Of a stretch of DNA of 6,361 nucleotides, positions 1-5,510 are shown one piece after another. Source of the stretch: an uncultured Synechococcus sp. (GTDB taxonomy: Bacteria; Cyanobacteriota; Cyanobacteriia; PCC-6307; Cyanobiaceae); assembly GCA_913050105.1 (NCBI GenBank), contig CAJWZN010000073.1, positions 1 to 6,361 on the forward strand, written 5' to 3'. Numbering within the stretch: position 1 is the stretch's first letter; each line of letters begins with the position of its first letter. A model generated the notes under the pieces. That model ran no database searches, had not been told where the DNA came from, and was given only the letters and a program-made list of their open reading frames with translations. The position numbers and the translations under genes are program-made.

Positions 1-167
1 ATCACTGGCCAGCCACGATCGGCCAGCATTCCAAGTTTTTCGCTGAGGGTTCGGCACAGAGCAACAGAAAGGCTGGGGGCGTAAACCTCCCCCAGCCAGT
101 CGGGCTCCAGAGGCGCCCGTCGTGAATTGGCGAGCCGCTCCCAGATAACGGCTTCGTCAAAACTCAT
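1..167 (-). CDS. N-terminal part of an unrecognised protein (runs off left edge)
   Basis: An ATG at 167 opens a frame that stays open to the left edge, giving 55 codons that begin MSFDEAVIWERLAN. I do not recognise the family. The visible part is rich in Leu, Ala, Arg and Trp and looks helical and soluble, with no signal peptide or membrane segment; it includes SEKLGMLADRGWP near the window edge. Only 7 bp separate the start from the stop of the upstream channel gene on the same strand, which suggests co-transcription as the third member of a nirA-channel-unknown run. There is no clear Shine-Dalgarno sequence, and no better in-frame ATG lies upstream. A helical-repeat protein is one possibility, but that is a guess. 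The coding call rests on the open frame, the tight spacing and a protein-like composition. Confidence 0.7.
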   Translation of the reverse strand, partial: MSFDEAVIWERLANSRRAPLEPDWLGEVYAPSLSVALCRTLSEKLGMLADRGWPV

Positions 168-174
168 GGATGGT

Positions 175-1062
175 TCAGCGGGCGCCAAGCTCGGCAGCAA
201 GTTCACGCTCCAGTTTTTCATCGTGCTCGTTCGGAAGCACGTTTTCCATCGGTGTCCGGTGAGTGCTGTAAAAGAGCATTCCAATGAAAACCATGCCGCC
301 CACAATATTTCCCAGGGTGACAGGCAGGTAGTTCCAGAAAATGACCTTGATTATGGGCACTCCTGAACCAAGGATTGGCCCGGCGGTGTGCAGGAACTGA
401 TTCACAACAATGTGCTCCATCCCCATCGATTGGAATGCGGTGATCGGCAGCCAGCAAGCCAATAATTTGCCCGGCACGCTTTTGCTTACCAGGGCCATGG
501 TCACGCCAAGGCAAACAAGCCAGTTGGCAACAACACCGCGTAGAAACGCTAGGAAGAAGCCCATGCTCCCAAGAGCTTCGTACTTTTGTTCAACGTTGAT
601 CTGGTTGAGGGCAACGATTTTTTGAGCAACGGCATCCCAAATTGGTGGGCCAACATTGTCAGCAGCACCATCAAGTGTTCCGCTGGTGAGGCTGATGGCC
701 ATGATCAGGGCTACGACGGCTGTACCGATCCAGTTGCCGATCCATACCCATACCCAATTGCGAAAAGTAGCCCGCCAGGAGCTTTTTCCGGCCCAGGTGG
801 CCATGGGCAGCAAGGCGAAGTTACCGGTGACAAGTTCCATGCCAAACAGCACGATGCTCGCGAAACCGAAGGGGAACAACAGCGAGCCAATGAACGGAAG
901 CTTGGTGAGTATGCCCACAGTGAGGGCCAGGATTACGGCCAGGCCGAGAATGGCGCCGGAATAGAACCCTCGGATCAGCAAATTTTTGACGCTGACTGTG
1001 GCCTTTTTGCCGCCGGCGGCAATCATGCCGTCGACGAGTTCATTGGGAAGGACGTAATCCAT
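175..1062 (-). CDS. focA: FNT-family formate/nitrite channel, probable nitrite transporter
   Basis: This 295-residue protein has the usual length and layout of the formate/nitrite transporter (FNT) family, which forms pentameric six-helix inner-membrane channels for small anions. The visible hallmarks are LFGMELVTGNF at about 72-82 (family signature, with Thr79), NWLVCLGVTMA at 180-190, MEHIVVNQF at 215-223 with the conserved pore His217, and NYLPVTLGN at 244-252. Hydrophobic segments lie near 32-52, 60-78, 104-124, 166-192, 197-222 and 237-265. The C-terminus is short, charged and cytosolic-looking. The gene lies 137 bp downstream of nirA on the same strand, so nitrite uptake is the likely job; formate transport cannot be excluded from sequence alone. 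The symbol focA follows common cyanobacterial naming, and nirC would be an equally fair name. Start ATG at 1062. Confidence 0.93.
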   Translation of the reverse strand: MDYVLPNELVDGMIAAGGKKATVSVKNLLIRGFYSGAILGLAVILALTVGILTKLPFIGSLLFPFGFASIVLFGMELVTGNFALLPMATWAGKSSWRATFRNWVWVWIGNWIGTAVVALIMAISLTSGTLDGAADNVGPPIWDAVAQKIVALNQINVEQKYEALGSMGFFLAFLRGVVANWLVCLGVTMALVSKSVPGKLLACWLPITAFQSMGMEHIVVNQFLHTAGPILGSGVPIIKVIFWNYLPVTLGNIVGGMVFIGMLFYSTHRTPMENVLPNEHDEKLERELAAELGAR

Positions 1063-1104
1063 CGGATCAGTGTGCGAAGTAGAATGAATGGGCTGAATTC
1101 AATC

Positions 1105-1123
1105 GCTGATGTGATGCATCAGC
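1105..1123. repeat. 7-bp inverted repeat in the nirA-focA gap
   Basis: GCTGATG and CATCAGC form a perfect 7-bp dyad around a 5-nt loop, about 43 bp upstream of the focA start. No T-run follows on either strand, so it is not a standard intrinsic terminator. It could be an operator, an RNA processing hairpin between nirA and focA, or chance. The remainder of the 137-bp gap (1063-1199) is AT-richer and has no promoter that I can defend. Confidence 0.4.
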
Positions 1124-1199
1124 CGTAAGAAAAGTCAGATAAAATGAGAAAATGTGTCGTTGCAGTTGGCTATTGCGAGCGGAAATGTGGAGTTGCTAA

Positions 1200-2741
1200 T
1201 CAAGCCTTCGGGGTGGCTCCAAACTTGTCGACGAGTACCTGTTTCAAGACATCTTTGATCTCATCGGCAGGAATCCCTTTGCGGTGCAATTCACCCACGC
1301 TTGGGTTTGGACCCTGCGAACCACCGAGGGTCAATGTGTAGGCCTCGCCCATGACACCTTCACTGTTTTTAGCCTTGGTACCTGTGAGGCCAATGGCACC
1401 CATGTAGGCCTGTCCGCAGGTGTTGGGGCAGCCGGTCCAGTGAATTTTCAGGTGTGCTGGAAGATCGAGTTCCTTGTCCAGCTCAGTTGCAGCCTTCAGA
1501 GCCTGATCCTTTGTGTTGGTCAAGGCGAAGCCGCAATAGGTATTCCCTGTGCAGGAGACGGTTCCTGCGGCCATGGTGCCGGGCTCCAGAGAGAAACGCT
1601 GCATTAACGCGTCGGCCTTGAAAGCGTCGATCTTTTCGCCGCTCAGGCCGACAATGATCACGTTCTGCTCTTCAGTGAGTCGCACTTCGCCACTGCCGTA
1701 GTGGAGGCTGGCGGTCGCTAGATCCTGCAGATCCTGCCCTGTCAGGCGACCCACGGGAACGTGCAGGCCAGCAAAAAATACGCCTTCCTGTTTCTGCGGG
1801 TGGATCCCGTAATGCGAGCGAGGGGAATGATCAAACACGGAGCCAGGATCGGGTGTCAGCTCTCCGAACAGCTCTTCAACCTGGTTGCGAAATTGTTCAT
1901 GGCCCACCTGATCCAGATACAGGCGGAAGCGTCCTTTGGGTCGTGCATTTCGTTCGCCGTTGTCACGCCAAAGGCGGATAACGGCATCCGTCATCTTGCA
2001 GATTTCATCTTGTTTCACCCATGCATTAAGTGGAACGGCATAAGCATTCATCTGTGAGGAAAGAATTCCGCCGATCCAGACGCCGAAACCCATCACCCCG
2101 TTGTTCTCAACAGGGTGAAAAACGATGTCGTTGTGAAGCAGGAAGTTGTCTTTGGCGCCAGCTACCGCAGTATTCCATTTGCGTGGGAGATTGGAATACT
2201 CGGGGTTTCCCTGGCTGTTGTTGGTGAGAAAATTTTCAAGTTCAGTTGTGTACTTTCGCGTATCGACGATTTCGTTGGGATCGATGCCGGCCAATGGATT
2301 GCCGGTGACGTTGCGAGGATTGTCAAAGCCAGATTGAATGGTGCTCAGGCCTGCTTCTTTGAGTCGTTTTAGTATTTCTGGAAGATCTCCCAGAAGGACA
2401 CCGCGCAACTGAAGGTTCTGGCGTGTGGTGATATCGCAGCTGCCGTTATCTCCATAACGCTCAACGATGGACGCAACCACTCGGAGTTGGCTCGCAGACA
2501 TCACGCCATTAGGAACGCGAAGGCGCAGCATGAATTTTCCTGGTGTTTTCGGGCGCCAGAACATTCCATACCACTTCAGTCGCAGTTGTAGATCGGTTTC
2601 GTCGACCTGCTCCCAGCCGAGCTCTGCAAATTTTTCAATCTCACTGCCAACAAGCAAGCCATCTTTGGCTGCCTTGTTTTTTTCAATTTTGTTGAGCTTC
2701 TTGCCATCCAGATAGGGCCTGGCTGGGGAGCTGAGGGTCAT
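1200..2741 (-). CDS. nirA: Ferredoxin-nitrite reductase
   Basis: This 513-residue cytoplasmic enzyme reduces nitrite to ammonium with six electrons from reduced ferredoxin, using a siroheme coupled to a [4Fe-4S] cluster. The four cluster ligands are visible: SCTGNTYCGF gives Cys397 and Cys403, and WTGCPNTCGQ gives Cys438 and Cys442. The two ferredoxin-like half domains are present, the first around 65-150 (FMLRLRVPNG, CDITTRQNLQLRG, GFDNPRNVTGNPLAG) and the second around 318-395 (GVFFAGLHVPVGRLTG, EVRLTEEQN). The length matches plain cyanobacterial NirA, with no C-terminal 2Fe-2S domain and no FAD/NADPH part. The start is ATG at 2741; no strong Shine-Dalgarno sequence precedes it. The gene heads the minus-strand run nirA-channel-unknown and carries an NtcA-like site upstream, so induction under nitrogen limitation is expected. 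Parts of it are visibly AT-richer than the cobA-moa side. Confidence 0.98.
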   Translation of the reverse strand: MTLSSPARPYLDGKKLNKIEKNKAAKDGLLVGSEIEKFAELGWEQVDETDLQLRLKWYGMFWRPKTPGKFMLRLRVPNGVMSASQLRVVASIVERYGDNGSCDITTRQNLQLRGVLLGDLPEILKRLKEAGLSTIQSGFDNPRNVTGNPLAGIDPNEIVDTRKYTTELENFLTNNSQGNPEYSNLPRKWNTAVAGAKDNFLLHNDIVFHPVENNGVMGFGVWIGGILSSQMNAYAVPLNAWVKQDEICKMTDAVIRLWRDNGERNARPKGRFRLYLDQVGHEQFRNQVEELFGELTPDPGSVFDHSPRSHYGIHPQKQEGVFFAGLHVPVGRLTGQDLQDLATASLHYGSGEVRLTEEQNVIIVGLSGEKIDAFKADALMQRFSLEPGTMAAGTVSCTGNTYCGFALTNTKDQALKAATELDKELDLPAHLKIHWTGCPNTCGQAYMGAIGLTGTKAKNSEGVMGEAYTLTLGGSQGPNPSVGELHRKGIPADEIKDVLKQVLVDKFGATPKA

Positions 2742-2762
2742 GATCCGGAAGAAGAAAGGGCG

Positions 2763-2795
2763 GACTGATCGATCAGAAAAAGAGGTTGATCAGTC
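2763..2795 (-). promoter_or_regulatory. Competing hairpins in the nirA leader
   Basis: GACTGATC (2763-2770) is the perfect reverse complement of GATCAGTC (2788-2795), giving an 8-bp stem with a 17-nt loop. The same left arm also takes part in the perfect 12-bp palindrome CTGATCGATCAG (2765-2776). Both elements lie between the inferred nirA transcription start (near 2847) and the ATG at 2741, so they would be in the mRNA leader and could not both fold at once. They could instead be protein-binding dyads. A regulatory role is inference. Confidence 0.4.
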
Positions 2796-2853
2796 GATAG
2801 GGCCCGAAGACCTGGAGCGCCTCAAAATGAAATAGGAGCGCTTATTGATGTAA

Positions 2854-2895
2854 ATAAAACCGCCTTTCGGGAGACTGGTCCGTAGCGACAGGAAC
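2854..2895 (-). promoter_or_regulatory. Probable NtcA-activated promoter of nirA
   Basis: On the minus strand, GTTCCTGTCGCTAC (2895 down to 2882) matches the NtcA consensus GTA-N8-TAC except for one base, reading GTT-N8-TAC. Exactly 22 bp downstream is TTTTAT (2859 down to 2854), which resembles the TAN3T -10 box with one mismatch. The 22-bp spacing is that of classical NtcA-activated cyanobacterial promoters, where NtcA replaces the -35 element. Transcription would begin near 2847, leaving a leader of about 105 nt. The opposite orientation gives no -10 at the right spacing, so the site points at nirA and not at the divergent chelatase gene. Confidence 0.65.
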
Positions 2896-2909
2896 ATTTT
2901 TTTGGTTCC
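2891..2909. repeat. GGAAC-N9-GTTCC dyad overlapping the NtcA-like site
   Basis: GGAAC (2891-2895) and GTTCC (2905-2909) form a 5-bp dyad around a 9-nt spacer that contains seven consecutive T. The left arm overlaps the AAC half of the NtcA-like site. It may be a second regulator site upstream of nirA or a small hairpin; function is unknown. Confidence 0.35.
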
Positions 2910-2948
2910 GTGGCGAAGATGGGCCGACCCCGAGATTTGTCGCCATGG
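2908..2948. repeat. Inverted repeat with 9-pair stem
   Basis: CCGTGGCGA (2908-2916) pairs with TCGCCATGG (2940-2948), with one G-T pair. The 23-nt spacer contains a small GGG/CCC stem (2921-2930). It lies just upstream of the NtcA-like site of nirA and could belong to an RNA read on either strand. Confidence 0.4.
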
Positions 2949-2997
2949 CTACATCTCAGCGTTCCCGATGAGCCGTAGAAGGCTGACTTCCGTTAAA

Positions 2998-3240
2998 TCA
3001 GTATTGGCGTCCAATTTCGCCAACCATTCGCACTGCACCAGCGCGGATCATTTGCCAGACCCGTTTCATGGCGGCGAAGTCTCGGTCAAGCTCGCTTTCG
3101 ACACGACAGGAGTCGTGTCGGTTGCTCCTGCTGTCTCCTCCGCTGGGTTGTTGCTCGATCCGATTCCTCGGTCGAATCAACGGTTCACGCCGGGAGCGGG
3201 GCTCCCATGCAGCACGATCGGTATTGCGGCGAGGCGCCAT
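2998..3240 (-). CDS. Doubtful small hypothetical protein
   Basis: An 80-residue minus-strand frame runs from ATG 3240 to a TGA at 2998, codirectional with nirA. I do not recognise it. The first 50 or so residues are rich in Arg, Pro and Ser and look like translated non-coding DNA, and they cover two hairpins. The last 30 or so are more protein-like: LDRDFAAMKRVWQMIRAG followed by AVRMVGEIGRQY suggests a basic amphipathic helix. A shorter product from the internal ATG (Met58 or so) or an upstream alternative start is possible. A frame on the opposite strand is also open, so chance is a serious alternative. Confidence 0.25.
   Translation of the reverse strand: MAPRRNTDRAAWEPRSRREPLIRPRNRIEQQPSGGDSRSNRHDSCRVESELDRDFAAMKRVWQMIRAGAVRMVGEIGRQY
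3099..3120. repeat. Perfect 9-bp hairpin with AGGA loop
   Basis: CGACACGAC (3099-3107), loop AGGA (3108-3111) and GTCGTGTCG (3112-3120) form a perfect GC-rich stem. No T-run follows on either strand, so it is not a standard terminator. On the plus strand the loop shows a purine-rich AGGA. It may be part of a structured RNA or a protein-binding palindrome. Confidence 0.5.
3192..3206. repeat. Perfect 6-bp GC-rich hairpin
   Basis: GGGAGC (3192-3197), loop GGG and GCTCCC (3201-3206) form a compact stem about 60 bp upstream of the likely start of the CbiX-like gene. There is no T-run after it. It could be part of that gene's mRNA leader. Confidence 0.4.
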
Positions 3241-3267
3241 GGGCCCATCCGTGTTTACAACAGACCG

Positions 3268-3933
3268 ATGACATCAGTCGGCACGGCTATCGATCCGTGG
3301 CCATTGCTACGGAATGGCGCTTCGAAGGGTTTGCCAAGAGCCCTCCGCTTGGTGGTGCACGGCCGTAGTGGGGGTGAAATCCCAATGTGTCTGACGACGC
3401 TTGGCGATGAGTTGCAGCGCATCCGTCGGGCCCCTGTGCAGTTGGACGTTCTTACAGCCGAAGACAAGAACGCAGCTGCCCCCGACCGCCCAACCTGGCT
3501 TGTGCCTCTACTGCTTTGGCCTGGTGCGCATGTGTGCGCCGATGTTCCGGCCATTCGCGATCGACTGCGTGCCGGTGGTGCCAGCGTGACCATGCTGCCT
3601 TTTGTTGGAGCATGGCCGCATTGGTGGACATCGGTTGCCGCTGCCTTGCAGGCCGAACTCTGCGAGGACAGTGTTTTGGTGCACCACCCCCTACGGGCCG
3701 GCGTTGCTGACCGTTTTCTGGCAGTCCTGGCCTCTCGCATGGATCTGTTGCTCGTTCCTTTTGATCGTTGGCCTGAGCATCTGCTCAGTCATCCATCCGC
3801 TGTTCCAGTCCCCCTCGCACTCGCTCCCAATCGGATCACAGAGGCCTTGCGAGAGGCTGGAGGAATGCCTCCACTGCTTGAGCACCCGCTGACCCGTCAA
3901 GTCCTGATCGATCTTCTTGCTGCTCTTCCGTGA
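3268..3933 (+). CDS. CbiX/SirB-like sirohydrochlorin chelatase
   Basis: The gene probably encodes the enzyme that puts iron into sirohydrochlorin, the last step of siroheme synthesis; a cobalt chelatase role is the alternative. From the ATG at 3268 it has 221 residues. Two family features are visible: LRLVVHGRSGG at about 27-37, with the N-terminal metal-binding His31, and WLVPLLLWPGAHVCADVPAI at about 77-96, with the second His88. Between them is the expected helix and strand. The second half (SVLVHHPLRAGVADRFLAVL, then LLLVPFDRWPEHLL) resembles a worn copy of the fold without a clear HG motif, so this may be a two-domain CbiX with a degenerate C-terminal half. It sits before cobA with a 4-bp GTGA overlap and is divergent from nirA, whose product needs siroheme. 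The start is uncertain: the frame is open back to 2902, and TTG codons at 3304 and 3331 are alternatives. No Shine-Dalgarno sequence is visible at 3268. Confidence 0.75.
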   Translation: MTSVGTAIDPWPLLRNGASKGLPRALRLVVHGRSGGEIPMCLTTLGDELQRIRRAPVQLDVLTAEDKNAAAPDRPTWLVPLLLWPGAHVCADVPAIRDRLRAGGASVTMLPFVGAWPHWWTSVAAALQAELCEDSVLVHHPLRAGVADRFLAVLASRMDLLLVPFDRWPEHLLSHPSAVPVPLALAPNRITEALREAGGMPPLLEHPLTRQVLIDLLAALP

Positions 3934-4718
3934 CCACTGCGCATCAAACCGGAACCGTCTACCTGGTGGGTGCCGGCCCCGGTGATCCCGAGTTGCTCAC
4001 GGTGAAGGCCCAGCGTCTCCTCAGCCATTGCGATGCGCTTGTTTACGACTCGCTTGTACCGAAGGAGGTCTTGGATCTGGTCCCTGAAGGGTGCGAGCGG
4101 CGGTTTGTGGGTAAGCGCCGGGGGCATCACTCGGTGCCCCAGCCCAGTACCAACGCCGTACTTGTGGAGATGGCCCAGCATCATGCGGTTGTGGTGCGCC
4201 TGAAGGGAGGTGATCCCTTTCTGTTCGGTCGTGGTGGAGAAGAAGCTGCCTATCTGGCCAAACGAGGCATTCCCGTGGAGGTGGTTCCTGGTGTGACTGC
4301 CGGTATCGCCGCACCCGCCTATGTCGGGATTCCCGTGACCCACCGCAGCGCCGGCTCTTCGGTCACCTTCGTCACCGGTCATGAGGAGATCGACAAGCGC
4401 CGCCCTTCGGTGAACTGGCGCTCCCTCGCTGCAGCCAGTGATGGCTTGGTGATCTACATGGGTCTGCACAATCTGCCTCGTATCGCTGAGGAACTCAGGG
4501 CTGGGGGGTTACCCCCTGAAACACCCGTTGCTGTGATTCAGCAGGGCACTGTGGTGGGCCAGCGCTGTCTCAAGGCCACCCTTGAAAATGTTGCAGCCCA
4601 AGCGCGGGCTCAGGCGTTCAAGTCTCCGTCCATCGTGGTCGTAGGGGATGTGATTGAGCACCAGGTGGAGGCCTGTATGCCAACGCCGGCGGCAGTCACG
4701 ATGCCGATCCCCTTCTGA
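3930..4718 (+). CDS. cobA: Uroporphyrinogen-III C-methyltransferase (SUMT)
   Basis: This 262-residue cytosolic enzyme uses two S-adenosylmethionine molecules to convert uroporphyrinogen III to precorrin-2, the branch point to siroheme and cobalamin. Family motifs run in order: VYLVGAGPGDPELLT at 10-24, GKRRGHHSVPQ at 61-71, VVRLKGGDPFLFGRGGEE at 88-105, PGVTAGIAAPAYVGIPVTHR at 120-139 and VTGHE at 148-152. It is a single-domain SUMT with no fused CysG dehydrogenase/chelatase or HemD part, so the remaining siroheme steps must be done elsewhere; the chelatase-like gene upstream fits one of them. The start is GTG at 3930, inside the stop of the preceding frame (GTGA), which implies translational coupling. 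The gene ends 9 bp from the convergent moaB-like gene. Confidence 0.96.
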   Translation: MTTAHQTGTVYLVGAGPGDPELLTVKAQRLLSHCDALVYDSLVPKEVLDLVPEGCERRFVGKRRGHHSVPQPSTNAVLVEMAQHHAVVVRLKGGDPFLFGRGGEEAAYLAKRGIPVEVVPGVTAGIAAPAYVGIPVTHRSAGSSVTFVTGHEEIDKRRPSVNWRSLAAASDGLVIYMGLHNLPRIAEELRAGGLPPETPVAVIQQGTVVGQRCLKATLENVAAQARAQAFKSPSIVVVGDVIEHQVEACMPTPAAVTMPIPF

Positions 4719-4732
4719 GCGAGGGGTTTATT
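4709..4732 (+). terminator. Weak candidate terminator after cobA
   Basis: CCCCT (4709-4713) pairs with AGGGG (4722-4726), with one further T-G pair inside, followed by TTTATT (4727-4732). It spans the cobA stop codon and the last codon of the convergent moaB-like gene. The stem is short and the T tract broken, so its efficiency is doubtful. No equivalent T tract exists on the other strand. Confidence 0.35.
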
Positions 4733-5225
4733 CCTTCAGGCGCTCGCGCAGCTGTGCAAGGTTGCAGGGCCGGGTCTCAGCATCCAGTTGGGCGTGGATC
4801 AGCCGCTCCCAGGCTGTTGTGACTGCATCGAGAGATCCAGGCAGCACGAACACAAACGTGCCATTGGCAACCCCCGCCAGGCAGCGGCTCTGAAGGGTGC
4901 TGGTTCCGATGCTCTCGAAGGAGAGCACCCGGAACAGTTCACCGAAGCCATCGATTGTCTTGTCCAGGAGAGGCTCCACCGCTTCGGGGGTGCCATCGCG
5001 GCCCGTCAGGCCTGTGCCACCGCTGGTGATCACCACATCGACGTTTGGGTCAGCGATCCAGCGGCTCAGCTCGGCGCGGATCCGGTAGCGGTCATCCGCG
5101 CAGAGCATCCGCTCATTCAAGCGATGACCCGCTTGTTCGAGGCACAGTTGCAGCTGATCGCCACTGGCATCGTCCGCGAGACTGCGGGTATCGGAGATTG
5201 TTAGCAGTGCGATGGCGAGGCCCAC
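4728..5225 (-). CDS. moaB: MoaB/MogA-family molybdenum cofactor biosynthesis protein
   Basis: This 165-residue protein belongs to the MoaB/Mog (molybdopterin-binding) family, which acts after molybdopterin synthase, binding or adenylylating molybdopterin before molybdenum insertion. Visible features are ALLTISDTR at 6-14, DDASGDQL at 18-25, the molybdopterin-binding motif TSGGTGLTGRDGTPEA at 67-82, FRVLSFESIG at 98-107 and FVLPGSLDAV at 126-135. The length is typical. The start is a GTG at 5225, chosen because the product then begins right before the first strand of the fold and no in-frame ATG lies upstream before a stop. It is convergent with cobA (9-bp gap) and divergent from moaD (54-bp gap). 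Whether it works as MoaB or as the Mog adenylyltransferase cannot be settled here. Confidence 0.92.
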   Translation of the reverse strand: MGLAIALLTISDTRSLADDASGDQLQLCLEQAGHRLNERMLCADDRYRIRAELSRWIADPNVDVVITSGGTGLTGRDGTPEAVEPLLDKTIDGFGELFRVLSFESIGTSTLQSRCLAGVANGTFVFVLPGSLDAVTTAWERLIHAQLDAETRPCNLAQLRERLKE

Positions 5226-5279
5226 GGCACAACTGCGACGGCTCCGGACGCTAGAACCGCCTCAGCCGCTTCGGTCCAG
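5226..5279. promoter_or_regulatory. 54-bp divergent gap between moaB and moaD
   Basis: Both promoters of the divergent moaB and moaD genes must lie in this GC-rich gap or inside the opposite gene. I see no TATAAT-like box and no Shine-Dalgarno sequence before either start, so both mRNAs may be leaderless or nearly so. This is inferred from position only. Confidence 0.3.
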
Positions 5280-5507
5280 ATGCTGCAGGTGTTGCTGTTC
5301 GCGTCGTTGCGGGAACGGGCTGGTTGGAGCGAGCGCTCTCTGTCTTGGTCATCGGACTACGCCACTCCAAGGGCCGTTTGGGATCGTCTGGAGCTCGGGT
5401 CCCTTCAGGGCATCAGCATCGCCGTGAATCAAGAGCTGGTGGATGCTGACCAGCCCCTGCAGGCTGGTGATGAATTGGCTTTCCTTCCGCCGTTCACCGG
5501 AGGTTGA
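5280..5507 (+). CDS. moaD: Molybdopterin synthase sulfur carrier subunit
   Basis: This 75-residue protein is the small ubiquitin-fold subunit of molybdopterin synthase. Its C-terminal glycine is converted to a thiocarboxylate that supplies sulfur to turn cyclic pyranopterin monophosphate into molybdopterin. Visible features are the first strand MLQVLLFASLRERAG, the LQAGDELAFLPPFTGG tail at 60-75, and the obligatory C-terminal Gly-Gly. The length is normal for MoaD. The start is ATG at 5280, the only start codon between the preceding in-frame stop and the first strand; it has no Shine-Dalgarno sequence. The stop is followed 3 nt later by the GTG of moaE, so the pair is certainly an operon. Confidence 0.93.
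   Translation: MLQVLLFASLRERAGWSERSLSWSSDYATPRAVWDRLELGSLQGISIAVNQELVDADQPLQAGDELAFLPPFTGG
5499..5503 (+). promoter_or_regulatory. Shine-Dalgarno of moaE within the moaD Gly-Gly codons
   Basis: GGAGG lies 7 nt before the moaE GTG at 5511. It is formed by the GGA GGT codons for the terminal Gly-Gly of MoaD. It supports the GTG start and suggests coupled translation of the two subunits. It is the only strong Shine-Dalgarno sequence I see in this window. Confidence 0.8.
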
Positions 5508-5510
5508 ACC

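Larger units (their letters stand above)
2896..3267. other. Structured interval between nirA and the CbiX-like gene, no certain gene
   Basis: This stretch of about 370 bp has no recognisable protein family and no tRNA or rRNA. It contains several inverted repeats: 2908-2916 with 2940-2948 (9 pairs, one of them G-T), 3099-3120 (9 perfect pairs, loop AGGA) and 3192-3206 (6 perfect pairs, loop GGG). The plus-strand frame of the CbiX-like gene is open across it, and an 80-codon minus-strand frame is open at 2998-3240. It could be a long leader of the chelatase-cobA operon, a small RNA locus, or host an undescribed small protein. I see no clear cobalamin riboswitch B12 box. Confidence 0.45.

Noticed and set aside
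586..1128. 180-codon plus-strand frame opposite the FNT channel
   Set aside because: Composition is unlike a folded protein and the opposite strand encodes a complete FNT protein with its signatures.
1125..1138. Possible NtcA site upstream of the channel gene (CTG-N8-TAC on the minus strand, with TTGAAT 22 bp on)
   Set aside because: Only one half site fits; CTG is two mismatches from GTA and the -10 is also imperfect, so I do not call it.
2862..2882. B12-box-like GGGAGACTGGTC upstream of nirA
   Set aside because: Resemblance to the cobalamin riboswitch core is short, it points away from cobA, and no surrounding riboswitch elements are visible.
3165..3190. GGTCGAATC segment resembling a tRNA T-arm
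   Set aside because: No acceptor, D-arm or anticodon arm can be placed around it.
3255..3740. 161-codon minus-strand frame opposite the CbiX-like gene
   Set aside because: It is rich in Arg, Ser and Ala with no motif and lies opposite a frame with clear family features; a shadow of that gene.
3897..4469. 190-codon minus-strand frame opposite cobA
   Set aside because: It mirrors the strongly conserved cobA frame and has a His/Gly-rich composition typical of antisense translation.
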